Shown here in pieces: positions 11,640 to 25,549 of a stretch of DNA of 64,000 nt. Under the pieces are notes generated by a model. The model was not told the origin of the DNA. It was given only the letters and a program-made list of their open reading frames with translations, and did no database searches. The position numbers and the translations under genes were made by a program. Source of the stretch: Prosopocoilus inquinatus (lineage: Eukaryota > Arthropoda > Insecta > Coleoptera > Lucanidae). The stretch spans positions 3,771,001 through 3,835,000 of the forward strand of contig JAYKNF010000014.1 of NCBI GenBank assembly GCA_036172665.1, written 5' to 3'. How positions within the stretch are numbered: the first letter of the stretch is position 1; each line of letters starts with the position of its first letter.

Positions 11640-12500
11640 GAGAACTTCGTATCTCACATCAAAGTTACTGGAGTCCATCGAAACGCCAAATAACATGATA
11701 GATGAGTAAGGATCGATTAGATACATCACAGGAACAACGCTAATGCGTGTTGTTTCGTTTAAAACTATTTCCAGCTTCTGCTGCGTCCGAAAACGTCGTA
11801 TCTCACATCAGAGCTACTGGAGTCCATCGAAACGCCAAATAACATGATATATGAGTAAAGATCGATTAGATACAGCACAGGAACAACGCTAATGCGTGTT
11901 GTTTCGTTTAAAACTATTTCCAGCTCCTGCTGCGTCCAAAAACTTTGTATCTCACATCAGACTTGCTGGAGTCCATCCAAACGTCAAATAACATGTTAGA
12001 TAAGTAAGGATCGTTTAGATACATCACAGGAACAACGCTAATACGTGTTGCTTCGTTCAAAACTATTTCCAGTTTCTACTGCGTCCGAGAACTTTGTATC
12101 TCTCATCAGAGTTACTGGAGTCCGTCCGAACGTCAAATAACATGATAGATGAGTAAGGATCGATTAGATACATCACAGGAACAACGCTAATATGTGTTGT
12201 TTCGTTTGAAACTATTTCCAGCTGATGCTGCGTCCGAGAATTTCGTATCTCACTTTAGAGTTACTGGAGTCCATCGAAACGTCAAATAACATAGTAGATA
12301 AGTAAGGATCGATTAGATACATCACAGGAACAACGCTAATACGTGTTGTTTCGTTCAAAACTATTTCCAGCTTCTGCTGCGTCCAAAAACTTTGTATCAC
12401 ACATCAGAGTTACTGGAGTCCATCCAAACGTCAAATAACATGATAGATGAGTAAGGATCGATTAGATACAGCACAGGAACAACGCTAATACGTGTTGTTT
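11640..12500 (-). repeat. Mirror-image copy of block 1 segment (about 671-1560)
   Basis: Read on the minus strand, the monomers here occur in the same order and with the same private variants as in block 1. CCGTCCGAAC (12122-12131) is the reverse complement of GTTCGGACGG (981-990). CAGTTTCTACTGC matches GCAGTAGAAACTG, and CACTTTAGAGTTAC matches GTAACTCTAAAGTG. The ATGATATATGAG and GAGCTACTGG monomer matches the TATATCATG and CCAGTAGCTC monomer at 1267. The symmetry axis of this pair is near 6.56 kb, not at the visible orientation switch, so the mirror relation predates the present junction or arose by another route. Confidence 0.65.
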
Positions 12501-13689
12501 CGTTCAAAACTATTTCCAGCTGATGCTGCGTCCGAGAATTTCGTATCTCACTTTAGAGTTACTGGAGTCCATCGAAACGTCAAATAACATAGTAGATAAG
12601 TAAGGATCGATTAGATACAGCACAGGAACAACGCTAATAGGTGTTGTTTCGTTCAAAACTATTTCCAGCTTCTGCTGCGTCCGAAATCTTTGTATCTCTC
12701 ATCCTAGTTACTGGAGTCCATCCAAACGTCAAATAACATGATAGATGAGTAAGGATCGATTAGATACATCACAGGAACAACGCTAATACGTGTTGTTTCG
12801 TTTAATACTATTTCCAGCTTCTGCTGCGTCCGGAAACGTCGTATCTCACATCAGAGTTACTGGAGTCCATCGAAACGTCAAATAACATGATAGATGAGTA
12901 AGGATCGATTAGATACATCACAGGAACAACGCTAATGCGTGTTGTTTCGTTTAAAACTATTTCCAGCTCCTGCTGCGTCCCAAAACTTTGTATCTCACAT
13001 CAGACTCACTGGAGTCCACCCAAACGTCAAATAACATGATAGATGAGTAAGGATCGATTAGATACATCACAGGAACAACGCCAATACGTGTTGTTTCGTT
13101 TAAAACTATTTCCAGCTTCTGCTGCGTCCGAAAACGTCGTATCTCACATCAGAGTTACTGGAGTCCATCGAAATGTCAAATAACATGATAGATAAGTAAG
13201 GATCGATTAGATACAGCACAGGAACAACGCTAATGCGTGTTGTTTCGTTCAAAACTATTTCCAGCTTCTGCTGCGTCCGAAAACGTCGAATCTCACATCA
13301 GAGTTACTGGAGCCCATCGAAACGTCAAATAACATGATAGATAAGTAAGGATCGATTAGATACATCACAGGAACAACGCTAATACGTGTTGTTTCGTTTA
13401 AAACTATTTCCAGCTCCTGCTGCGTCCAAAAACTTTGTATCTCACATCAGACTTACTGGAGTCCATCCAAACGTCAAATAACATGTTAGATAATTAAGGA
13501 TCGTTTAGATACATCACAGGAACAACGCTAATACGTGTTGTTTCGTTCAAAACTATTTCCAGATTCTGCTGCGTCCGATAACTTTGTATCTCACATCAGA
13601 GTTACTGGAGTCTGTCCAAACGTCAAATAACATGATAGATGAGTAAGGATCGATTAGATACATCACAGGAACAACGCTAATACGTGTTG

Positions 13690-16600
13690 TTTCGTTTAAA
13701 ACTATTTCCAGCTCCTGCTGCGTAAAAAAACTTTGTATCTCACATCAGACTTACTGGAGTGTATCCAAACGTTAAATAACATGTTAGATAAGGAAGCATC
13801 GTTTAGATACATCACAGGAACAACGCTAATAGGTGTTGTTTCGTTCAAAACTATTTCCAGCTTCTGCTGCGTCCGAAATCTTTGTATCTCTCATCCTAGT
13901 TACTGGAGTCCATCCAAACGTCAAATAACATGATAGATGAGTAAGGATCGATTAGATACATTACAGGAACAACGCTAATATGTGTTGTTTCGTTTAAAAC
14001 TATTTCCAGCTGCTGCTGCGTCCGAAAACGTCGTATCTCACATCAGAGTTACTGGAGTCCATCGAAATGTCAAATAACATGATAGAAAAGTAAGGATCGA
14101 TTAGATACAGCACAGGAACAACGCTAATGCGTGTTGTTTCGTTCAAAACTATTTCCAGCTTCTGCTGCGTCCGAAAACGTCGAATCTCACATCAGAGTTA
14201 CTGGAGCCCATCGAAACGTCAAATAACATGATAGATAAGTAAGGATCGATTAGATACATCACAGGAACATCGCTAATGCGTGTTGTTTCGTTTAAAACTA
14301 TTTCCAGCTTCTGCTGCGTCCGAAAACGTCGTATCTCACATCAGAGTTACTGGAGCCCATCGAAACGTCAAATAACATGATAGATAAGTAAGGATCTATT
14401 AGATACAGCACAGGAACAACGCTTAAACGTGTTGTTTCGTTTAAAACTATTTCCAGCTTCTGCTGCGTCCGAAAACGTCGTATCTCACATCAGAGTTACT
14501 GGAGCCCATCGAAACGTCAAATAACATGATAGATAAGTAAGGATCGATTAGATACAGCACAGGAACAACGCTAATACGTGTTGTTTCGTTTAAAACTATT
14601 TCCAGCTCCTGCTGCGTCCCAAAACTTTGTATCTCACATCAGACACACTGGAGTCCATCCAAACGTCAAATAACATGTTAGATAAGTAAGGATCGTTTAG
14701 ATACATCACAGGAACAACGCTAATAGGTGGTGTATCGTTCAAAAGTATTTCCAGCTTCTGCTGCGTCCGAAATCTTTGTATCTCTCATCAGAGTTACTGG
14801 AGTCCACCCAAACGTCAAATAACATGATAGATGAGTAAGGATCGATTAGATACATCACAGGAACAACGCTAATACGTGTTGTTTCGTTTAAAACTATTTC
14901 CAGCTTCTGCTGCGTCCGAAAACGTCGTATCTCACATCAGAGTTACTGGAGTTAATCCAAACGTCAAATAACATGATAGATAAGTAAGGATCGATTAGAT
15001 ACAGCACAGGAACAACGCTAATACGTGTTGTTTCGTTTAAAACTATTTCCAGCTCCTGCTGCGTCCAAAAACTTTGTATCTCACATCAGAGTTACTGGAG
15101 TCCATCCAAACGTCAAATAACATGATAGATGAGTAAGGATCGATTAGATACATCACAGGAACAACGCTAATACGTGTTGTTTCGTTTAAAACTATTTCCA
15201 GCTTCTGCTGCGTCCGAAAACTTCGTATCTCACATCAGAGTTACTGGAGTCCATCGAAACGTCAAATAACATGTTAGATAAGTAAGTATCGATTAGATAC
15301 AGCACAGGAACAACGCTAATACGTGTTGTTTCGTTTAAAACTATTTCCAGCTCCTGCTGCGTCCAAAAACTTTGTATCTCACATCAGACTTACTGGAGTC
15401 CATCCACACGTCAAATAACATGTTAGATAAGTAAGGATCGTTTAGATACATCACAGGAACAACGCTAATACGTGTTGTTTCGTTCAAAACTATTTCCAGC
15501 TTCTGCTGCGTCCGATAACTTTGTATCTCACATCAGAGTTACTGGAGTCTGTCCAAACGTCAAATAACATGATAGATGAGTAAGGATCGATTAGATACAT
15601 TACAGGAACAACGCTAATATGTGTTGTTTCGTTTAAAACTATTTCCAGCTCCTGCTGCGTCCCAAAACTTTGTATCTCACATCAGACACACTGGAGTCCA
15701 TCCAAACGTCAAATAACATGTTAGATAAGTAAGGATCGTTTAGATACATCACAGGAACAACGCTAATACGTGTTGTTTCGTTTAAAACTATTTCCAGCTC
15801 CTGCTGCGTCCAAAAACTTTGTATCTCACATCAGACTTACTGGAGTGTATCCAAACGTTAAATAACATGTTAGATAAGGAAGGATCGTTTAGATACATCA
15901 CAGGAACAACGCTAATAGGTGTTGTTTCGTTCAAAACTATTTCCAGCTTCTGCTGCGTCCGAAATCTTTGTATCTCTCATCCTAGTTACTGGAGTCCATC
16001 CAAACGTCAAATAACATGATAGATGCTGAAGGATCGATTAGATACATTACAGGAACAACGCTAATATGTGTTGTTTCGTTTAAAACTATTTCCAGCTGCT
16101 GCTGCGTCCGAAAACGTCGTATCTCACATCAGAGTTACTGGAGTCCATCGAAATGTCAAATAACATGATAGATAAGTAAGGATCGATTAGATACAGCACA
16201 GGAACAACGCTAATGCGTGTTGTTTCGTTCAAAACTATTTCCAGCTTCTGCTGCGTCCGAAAACGTCGAATCTCACATCAGAGTTACTGGAGCCCATCGA
16301 AACGTCAAATAACATGATAGATAAGTAAGGATCGATTAGATACATCACAGGAACATCGCTAATGCGTGTTGTTTCGTTTAAAACTATTTCCAGCTTCTGC
16401 TGCGTCCGAAAACGTCGTATCTCACATCAGAGTTACTGGAGCCCATCGAAACGTCAAATAACATGATAGATAAATAAGGATCTATTAGATAAAGCACAGG
16501 AACAACGCTTAAACGTGTTGTTTCGTTTAAAACTATTTCCAGCTTCTGCTGCGTCCGAAAACGTCGTATCTCACATCAGAGTTACTGGAGCCCATCGAAA
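13690..16600 (-). repeat. 14-monomer (2,086-bp) offset repeat inside the 4.9-kb unit
   Basis: A run of monomers with AACGTTAAATAAC, GATAAGGAAG, CTAATAGGTGTTG, CTCATCCTAGTTAC, GTCGAATCTCAC, AACATCGCTAATGCG and GGATCTATTAGATA occurs from about 13.7 kb. It recurs 2,086 bp (14 x 149) later, from about 15.8 kb. To the left of it the same neighbourhood matches at 13 monomers, so one extra monomer was gained in the second copy. The copies differ by scattered changes, for example GATGAGTAAGG versus GATGCTGAAGG and AAATAAGGATC versus AAGTAAGGATC. This internal duplication is older than the 4,900-bp one. Confidence 0.75.
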
Positions 16601-16780
16601 CGTCAAATAACATGATAGATATGTAAGGATCGATTAGATACAGCACAGGAACAACGCTAAAACGTGCTGTTTCGTTTACAACTATTTCCAGCTCCTGCTG
16701 CGTCCGAAAACTTCGTATCTCACATCTAAGTTACTGGAGTCCATCGAAACGCCAAATAACATGATAGATGAGTAAGGATC

Positions 16781-16790
16781 GAACAACGCT
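16781..16790. other. 17-bp deletion within a monomer, tag of the large HOR
   Basis: The normal monomer reads GGATCGA, then TTAGATACATCACAGGA, then ACAACGC. Here the middle 17 bases are missing, leaving GGATCGAACAACG. The same deletion is seen at 21681 and 24048 and nowhere else that I found. The three loci therefore descend from one mutated monomer by duplication. GA borders both ends of the lost stretch, which suggests slippage or microhomology-mediated loss. Confidence 0.85.
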
Positions 16791-18243
16791 AATACGTGTT
16801 GTTTCGTTTAAAACTATTTCCAGCTCCTGCTGCGTCCAAAAACTTTGTATCTCACATCAGACTTACTGGAGTGTATCCAAACGTTAAATAACATGTTAGA
16901 TAAGTAAGGATCGTTTAGATACATCACAGGAACAACGCTAATAGGTGTTGTTTCGTTCAAAACTATTTCCAGCTTCTGCTGCGTCCGAAATCTTTGTATC
17001 TCTCATCCTAGTTACTGGAGTCCATCCAAACGTCAAATAACATGATAGATGAGTAAGGATCGATTAGATACATCACAGGAACAACGCTAATACGTGTTGT
17101 TTCGTTTAATACTATTTCCAGCTTCTGCTGCGTCCGGAAACGTCGTATCTCACATCAGAGTTACTGGAGTCCATCGAAACGTCAAATAACATGATAGATG
17201 AGTAAGGATCGATTAGATACATCACAGGAACAACGCTAATGCGTGTTGTTTCGTTTAAAACTATTTCCAGCTCCTGCTGCGTCCCAAAACTTTGTATCTC
17301 ACATCAGACTCACTGGAGTCCACCCAAACGTCAAATAACATGATAGATGAGTAAGGATCGATTAGATACATCACAGGAACAACGCTAATACGTGTTGTTT
17401 CGTTTAAAACTATTTCCAGCTTCTGCTGCGTCCGAAAACGTCGTATCTCACATCAGAGTTACTGGAGTCCATCCAAACGTCAAATAACATGATAGATAAG
17501 TAAGGATCGATTAGATACAGCACAGGAACAACGCTAATACGTGTTGTTTCGTTTAAAACTATTTCCAGCTCCTGCTGCGTCCAAAAACTTTGTATCTCAC
17601 ATCAGAGTTACTGGAGTCCATCCAAACGTCAAATAACATGATAGATGAGTAAGGATCGATTAGATACATCACCGGAACAACGCTAATACGTGTTGTTTCG
17701 TTTAAAACTATTTCCAGCTTCTGCTGCGTCCGAAAACTTCGTATCTCACATCAGAGTTACTGGAGTCCATCGAAACGTCAAATAACATGATAGATAAGTA
17801 AGTATCGATTAGATACAGCACAGGAACAACGCTAATACGTGTTGTTTCGTTTAAAACTATTTCCAGCTCCTGCTGCGTCCAAAAACTTTGTATCTCACAT
17901 CAGACTTACTGGAGTGTATCCAAACGTTAAATAACATGTTAGATAAGTAAGGATCGTTTAGATACATCACAGGAACAACGCTAATAGGTGTTGTTTCGTT
18001 CAAAACTATTTCCAGCTTCTGCTGCGTCCGAAATCTTTGTATCTCTCATCCTAGTTACTGGAGTCCATCCAAACGTCAAATAACATGATAGATGAGTAAG
18101 GATCGATTAGATACATCACAGGAACAACGCTAATACGTGTTGTTTCGTTTAATACTATTTCCAGCTTCTGCTGCGTCCGGAAACGTCGTATCTCACATCA
18201 GAGTTACTGGAGTCCATCGAAACGTCAAATAACATGATAGATG

Positions 18244-21200
18244 AGTAAGGATCGATTAGATACATCACAGGAACAACGCTAATACGTGTTGTTTCGTTTA
18301 AAACTATTTCCAGCTCCTGCTGCGTCCAAAAACTTTGTATCTCACATCAGACTTACTGGAGTCCATCCAAACGTCAAATAACATGTTAGATAATTAAGGA
18401 TCGTTTAGATACATCACAGGAACAACGCTAATACGTGTTGTTTCGTTCAAAACTATTTCCAGATTCTGCTGCGTCCGATAACTTTGTATCTCACATCAGA
18501 GTTACTGGAGTCTGTCCAAACGTCAAATAACATGATAGATGAGTAAGGATCGATTAGATACATCACAGGAACAACGCTAATACGTGTTGTTTCGTTTAAA
18601 ACTATTTCCAGCTCCTGCTGCGTCCAAAAACTTTGTATCTCACATCAGACTTACTGGAGTGTATCCAAACGTTAAATAACATGTTAGATAAGGAAGCATC
18701 GTTTAGATACATCACAGGAACAACGCTAATAGGTGTTGTTTCGTTCAAAACTATTTCCAGCTTCTGCTGCGTCCGAAATCTTTGTGTCTCTCATCCTAGT
18801 TACTGGAGTCCATCCAAACGTCAAATAACATGATAGATGAGTAAGGATCGATTAGATACATTACAGGAACAACGCTAATATGTGTTGTTTCGTTTAAAAC
18901 TATTTCCAGCTGCTGCTGCGTCCGAAAACGTCGTATCTCACATCAGAGTTACTGGAGTCCATCGAAATGTCAAATAACATGATAGAAAAGTAAGGATCGA
19001 TTAGATACAGCACAGGAACAACGCTAATGCGTGTTGTTTCGTTCAAAACTATTTCCAGCTTCTGCTGCGTCCGAAAACGTCGAATCTCACATCAGAGTTA
19101 CTGGAGCCCATCGAAACGTCAAATAACATGATAGATAAGTAAGGATCGATTAGATACATCACAGGAACATCGCTAATGCGTGTTGTTTCGTTTAAAACTA
19201 TTTCCAGCTTCTGCTGCGTCCGAAAACGTCGTATCTCACATCAGAGTTACTGGAGCCCATCGAAACGTCAAATAACATGATAGATAAGTAAGGATCTATT
19301 AGATACAGCACAGGAACAACGCTTAAACGTGTTGTTTCGTTTAAAACTATTTCCAGCTTCTGCTGCGTCCGAAAACGTCGTATCTCACATCAGAGTTACT
19401 GGAGCCCATCGAAACGTCAAATAACATGATAGATAAGTAAGGATCGATTAGATACAGCACAGGAACAACGCTAATACGTGTTGTTTCGTTTAAAACTATT
19501 TCCAGCTCCTGCTGCGTCCCAAAACTTTGTATCTCACATCAGACACACTGGAGTCCATCCAAACGTCAAATAACATGTTAGATAAGTAAGGCTCGTTTAG
19601 ATACATCACAGGAACAACGCTAATAGGTGGTGTATCGTTCAAAAGTATTTCCAACTTCTGCTGCGTCCGAAATCTTTGTATCTCTCATCAGAGTTACTGG
19701 AGTCCACCCAAACGTCAAATAACATGATAGATGAGTAAGGATCGATTAGATACATCACAGGAACAACGCTAATACGTGTTGTTTCGTTTAAAACTATTTC
19801 CAGCTTCTGCTGCGTCCGAAAACGTCGTATCTCACATCAGAGTTACTGGAGTTAATCCAAACGTCAAATAACATGATAGATAAGTAAGGATCGATTAGAT
19901 ACAGCACAGGAACAACGCTAATACGTGTTGTTTCGTTTAAAACTATTTCCAGCTCCTGCTGCGTCCAAAAACTTTGTATCTCACATCAGAGTTACTGGAG
20001 TCCATCCAAACGTCAAATAACATGATAGATGAGTAAGGATCGATTAGATACATCACAGGAACAACGCTAATACGTGTTGTTTCGTTTAAAACTATTTCCA
20101 GCTTCTGCTGCGTCCGAAAACTTCGTATCTCACATCAGAGTTACTGGAGTCCATCGAAACGTCAAATAACATGTTAGATAAGTAAGTATCGATTAGATAC
20201 AGCACAGGAACAACGCTAATACGTGTTGTTTCGTTTAAAACTATTTCCAGCTCCTGCTGCGTCCAAAAACTTTGTATCTCACATCAGACTTACTGGAGTC
20301 CATCCACACGTCAAATAACATGTTAGATAAGTAAGGATCGTTTAGATACATCACAGGAACAACGCTAATACGTGTTGTTTCGTTCAAAACTATTTCCAGC
20401 TTCTGCTGCGTCCGATAACTTTGTATCTCACATCAGAGTTACTGGAGTCTGTCCAAACGTCAAATAACATGATAGATGAGTAAGGATCGATTAGATACAT
20501 TACAGGAACAACGCTAATATGTGTTGTTTCGTTTAAAACTATTTCCAGCTCCTGCTGCGTCCCAAAACTTTGTATCTCACATCAGACACACTGGAGTCCA
20601 TCCAAACGTCAAATAACATGTTAGATAAGTAAGGATCGTTTAGATACATCACAGGAACAACGCTAATACGTGTTGTTTCGTTTAAAACTATTTCCAGCTC
20701 CTGCTGCGTCCAAAAACTTTGTATCTCACATCAGACTTACTGGAGTGTATCCAAACGTTAAATAACATGTTAGATAAGGAAGGATCGTTTAGATACATCA
20801 CAGGAACAACGCTAATAGGTGTTGTTTCGTTCAAAACTATTTCCAGCTTCTGCTGCGTCCGAAATCTTTGTATCTCTCATCCTAGTTACTGGAGTCCATC
20901 CAAACGTCAAATAACATGATAGATGCTGAAGGATCGATTAGATACATTACAGGAACAACGCTAATATGTGTTGTTTCGTTTAAAACTATTTCCAGCTGCT
21001 GCTGCGTCCGAAAACGTCGTATCTCACATCAGAGTTACTGGAGTCCATCGAAATGTCAAATAACATGATAGATAAGTAAGGATCGATTAGATACAGCACA
21101 GGAACAACGCTAATGCGTGTTGTTTCGTTCAAAACTGTTTCCAGCTTCTGCTGCGTCCGAAAACGTCGAATCTCACATCAGAGTTACTGGAGCCCATCGA

Positions 21201-23143
21201 AACGTCAAATAACATGATAGATAAGTAAGGATCGATTAGATACATCACAGGAACATCGCTAATGCGTGTTGTTTCGTTTAAAACTATTTCCAGCTTCTGC
21301 TGCGTCCGAAAACGTCGTATCTCACATCAGAGTTACTGGAGCCCATCGAAACGTCAAATAACATGATAGATAAATAAGGATCTATTAGATAAAGCACAGG
21401 AACAACGCTTAAACGTGTTGTTTCGTTTAAAACTATTTCCAGCTTCTGCTGCGTCCGAAAACGTCGTATCTCACATCAGAGTTACTGGAGCCCATCGAAA
21501 CGTCAAATAACATGATAGATATGTAAGGATCGATTAGATACAGCACAGGAACAACGCTAAAACGTGCTGTTTCGTTTACAACTATTTCCAGCTCCTGCTG
21601 CGTCCGAAAACTTCGTATCTCACATCTAAGTTACTGGAGTCCATCGAAACGCCAAATAACATGATAGATGAGTAAGGATCGAACAACGCTAATACGTGTT
21701 GTTTCGTTTAAAACTATTTCCAGCTCCTGCTGCGTCCAAAAACTTTGTATCTCACATCAGACTTACTGGAGTGTATCCAAACGTTAAATAACATGTTAGA
21801 TAAGTAAGGATCGTTTAGATACATCACAGGAACAACGCTAATAGGTGTTGTTTCGTTCAAAACTATTTCCAGCTTCTGCTGCGTCCGAAATCTTTGTATC
21901 TCTCATCCTAGTTACTGGAGTCCATCCAAACGTCAAATAACATGATAGATGAGTAAGGATCGATTAGATACATCACAGGAACAACGCTAATACGTGTTGT
22001 TTCGTTTAATACTATTTCCAGCTTCTGCTGCGTCCGGAAACGTCGTATCTCACATCAGAGTTACTGGAGTCCATCGAAACGTCAAATAACATGATAGATG
22101 AGTAAGGATCGATTAGATACATCACAGGAACAACGCTAATGCGTGTTGTTTCGTTTAAAACTATTTCCAGCTCCTGCTGCGTCCCAAAACTTTGTATCTC
22201 ACATCAGACTCACTGGAGTCCACCCAAACGTCAAATAACATGATAGATGAGTAAGGATCGATTAGATACATCACAGGAACAACGCTAATACGTGTTGTTT
22301 CGTTTAAAACTATTTCCAGCTTCTGCTGCGTCCGAAAACGTCGTATCTCACATCAGAGTTACTGGAGTCCATCCAAACGTCAAATAACATGATAGATAAG
22401 TAAGGATCGATTAGATACAGCACAGGAACAACGCTAATACGTGTTGTTTCGTTTAAAACTATTTCCAGCTCCTGCTGCGTCCAAAAACTTTGTATCTCAC
22501 ATCAGAGTTACTGGAGTCCATCCAAACGTCAAATAACATGATAGATGAGTAAGGATCGATTAGATACATCACCGGAACAACGCTAATACGTGTTGTTTCG
22601 TTTAAAACTATTTCCAGCTTCTGCTGCGTCCGAAAACTTCGTATCTCACATCAGAGTTACTGGAGTCCATCGAAACGTCAAATAACATGATAGATAAGTA
22701 AGTATCGATTAGATACAGCACAGGAACAACGCTAATACGTGTTGTTTCGTTTAAAACTATTTCCAGCTCCTGCTGCGTCCAAAAACTTTGTATCTCACAT
22801 CAGACTTACTGGAGTGTATCCAAACGTTAAATAACATGTTAGATAAGTAAGGATCGTTTAGATACATCACAGGAACAACGCTAATAGGTGTTGTTTCGTT
22901 CAAAACTATTTCCAGCTTCTGCTGCGTCCGAAATCTTTGTATCTCTCATCCTAGTTACTGGAGTCCATCCAAACGTCAAATAACATGATAGATGAGTAAG
23001 GATCGATTAGATACATCACAGGAACAACGCTAATACGTGTTGTTTCGTTTAATACTATTTCCAGCTTCTGCTGCGTCCGGAAACGTCGTATCTCACATCA
23101 GAGTTACTGGAGTCCATCGAAACGTCAAATAACATGATAGATG
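18244..23143 (-). repeat. 4,900-bp higher-order repeat, copy 2
   Basis: This is the second tandem copy of the 33-monomer unit, nearly identical to copy 1. Differences I noticed are: GCGTCCAAAAAC here versus GCGTAAAAAAAC at 13721; TTTGTGTCTC (18782) versus TTTGTATCTC; GGCTCG (19591) versus GGATCG; TCCAACTTC (19651) versus TCCAGCTTC; ACTGTTTCC (21137) versus ACTATTTCC. Five noticed changes in 4.9 kb implies a very recent duplication or gene-conversion-like homogenisation. Similarity to the start of a further copy is lost at about 23184. Confidence 0.88.
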
Positions 23144-23590
23144 AGTAAGGATCGATTAGATACATCACAGGAACAACGCTAATGCCTGTTGCTTCGTTTA
23201 AAACTATTTCCAGCTTCTGCTGCGTCCGAGAACTTCGTATCTCACGTCAGGGTTACTGGAGTCCATCCAAACGTCAAATAACATGATAGATAAGTAAGGA
23301 TCGATTAGATACAGCACAGGAACAACGCCAATACGTGTTGTTTCGTTTAAAACTATTTCCAGCTCCTGCTGCGTCCCAAAACTTTGTATCTCACATCAGA
23401 CACACTGGAGTCCATCCAAACGTCAAATAACATGTTAGATATGTAAGGATCGTTTAGATACATCACAGGAACAACGCTAATAGGTGGTGTATCGTTCAAA
23501 AGTATTTCCAGCTTCTGCTGCGTCCGAAATCTTTGTATCTCTCATCAGAGTTACTGGAGTCCACCCAAACGTCAAATAACATGATAGATG

Positions 23591-25549
23591 AGTAAGGATC
23601 GATTAGATACATCACAGGAACATCGCTAATGCGTGTTGTTTCGTTTAAAACTATTTCCAGCTTCTGCTGCGTCCGAAAACGTCGTATCTCACATCAGAGT
23701 TACTGGAGCCCATCGAAACGTCAAATAACATGATAGATAAATAAGGATCTATTAGATAAAGCACAGGAACAACGCTTAAACGTGTTGTTTCGTTTAAAAC
23801 TATTTCCAGCTTCTGCTGCGTCCGAAAACGTCGTATCTCACATCAGAGTTACTGGAGCCCATCGAAACGTCAAATAACATGATAGATAAGTAAGGATCGA
23901 TTAGATACAGCACAGGAACAACGCTAAAACGTGTTGTTTCGTTTACAACTATTTCCAGCTCCTGCTGCGTCCGAAAACTTCGTATCTCACATCTAAGTTA
24001 CTGGAGTCCATCGAAACGCCAAATAACATGATAGATGAGTAAGGATCGAACAACGCTAATACGTGTTGTTTCGTTTAAAACTATTTCCAGCTCCTGCTGC
24101 GTCCAAAAACTTTGTATCTCACATCAGACTTACTGGAGTGTATCCAAACGTTAAATAACATGTTAGATAAGTAAGGATCGTTTAGATACATCACAGGAAC
24201 AACGCTAATAGGTGTTGTTTCGTTCAAAACTATTTCCAGCTTCTGCTGCGTCCGAAATCTTTGTATCTCTCATCCTAGTTACTGGAGTCCATCCAAACGT
24301 CAAATAACATGATAGATGAGTAAGGATCGATTAGATACATCACAGGAACAACGCTAATACGTGTTGTTTCGTTTAATACTATTTCCAGCTTCTGCTGCGT
24401 CCGGAAACGTCGTATCTCACATCAGAGTTACTGGAGTCCATCGAAACGTCAAATAACATGATAGATGAGTAAGGATCGATTAGATACATCACAGGAACAA
24501 CGCTAATGCGTGTTGTTTCGTTTAAAACTATTTCCAGCTCCTGCTGCGCCCCAAAACTTTGTATCTCACATCAGACTCACTGGAGTCCACCCAAACGTCA
24601 AATAACATGATAGATGAGTAAGGATCGATTAGATACATCACAGGAACAACGCTAATACGTGTTGTTTCGTTTAAAACTATTTCCAGCTTCTGCTGCGTCC
24701 GAAAACGTCGTATCTCACATCAGAGTTACTGGAGTCCATCCAAACGTCAAATAACATGATAGATAAGTAAGGATCGATTAGATACAGCACAGGAACAACG
24801 CTAATACGTGTTGTTTCGTTTAAAACTATTTCCAGCTCCTGCTGCGTCCAAAAACTTTGTATCTCACATCAGAGTTACTGGAGTCCATCCAAACGTCAAA
24901 TAACATGATAGATGAGTAAGGATCGATTAGATACATCACCGGAACAACGCTAATACGTGTTGTTTCGTTTAAAACTATTTCCAGCTTCTGCTGCGTCCGA
25001 AAACTTCGTATCTCACATCAGAGTTACTGGAGTCCATCGAAACGTCAAATAACATGATAGATAAGTAAGTATCGATTAGATACAGCACAGGAACAACGCT
25101 AATACGTGTTGTTTCGTTTAAAACTATTTCCAGCTCCTGCTGCGTCCAAAAACTTTGTATCTCACATCAGACTTACTGGAGTGTATCCAAACGTTAAATA
25201 ACATGTTAGATAAGTAAGGATCGTTTAGATACATCACAGGAACAACGCTAATAGGTGTTGTTTCGTTCAAAACTATTTCCAGCTTCTGCTGCGTCCGAAA
25301 TCTTTGTATCTCTCATCCTAGTTACTGGAGTCCATCCAAACGTCAAATAACATGATAGATGAGTAAGGATCGATTAGATACATCACAGGAACAACGCTAA
25401 TACGTGTTGTTTCGTTTAATACTATTTCCAGCTTCTGCTGCGTCCGGAAACGTCGTATCTCACATCAGAGTTACTGGAGTCCATCGAAACGTCAAATAAC
25501 ATGATAGATGAGTAAGGATCGATTAGATACATCACAGGAACAACGCTAA
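23591..25549 (-). repeat. 4.9-kb HOR, partial copy 3
   Basis: It matches copy 2 at an offset of 2,367 bp, from about 21224 to the end of the unit. Shared markers are AACATCGCTAATG, GATAAAGCACAGG, the 17-bp deletion (24048) and both TTTAATACTA monomers (24372 and 25415). Noticed differences include GATAAGTAAGG where copy 2 has GATATGTAAGG, CGTGTTG for CGTGCTG, and GCGCCCCAAAAC near 24548. The stretch before it (about 23320-23590) matches another part of the unit, near 14.6 kb and 19.5 kb, so copy 3 is a rearranged, shortened unit. Confidence 0.8.

Larger units (their letters stand above)
13344..18243 (-). repeat. 4,900-bp higher-order repeat, copy 1
   Basis: This is the first of two direct tandem copies of a 33-monomer unit. 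Markers recur 4,900 bp apart: GATAATTAAGG (13491 region and 18391 region), the TTTAATACTA variant (17105 and 22005; 18148 and 23048), and the 17-bp deletion GGATCGAACAACG (16781 and 21681). The size is 33 x 149 = 4,917 less the 17-bp deletion. Identity to copy 2 begins just after base 13343, where GATAAG faces GATGAG, so I place the boundary there; it falls within the GTAAGG part of the monomer. Confidence 0.88.

Noticed and set aside
12212..12400. Minus-strand 62-codon frame (and similar ones at 31622-31822 and 56852-57034)
   Set aside because: These are pure satellite sequence; the frame is lost at every 149-bp step, and point changes or a deletion simply removed a stop.
13733..13933. A 66-codon open frame repeated at 15819, 18633, 20719, 26347 and 28433, with relatives at 10604 and 11051
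   Set aside because: It is read through two satellite monomers. In the large HOR it stays open only because one T-to-G change turns the usual AAG TAA into AAG GAA (GATAAGGAAG). It opens with TTG, and its recurrence reflects duplication of the DNA and not selection on a protein.
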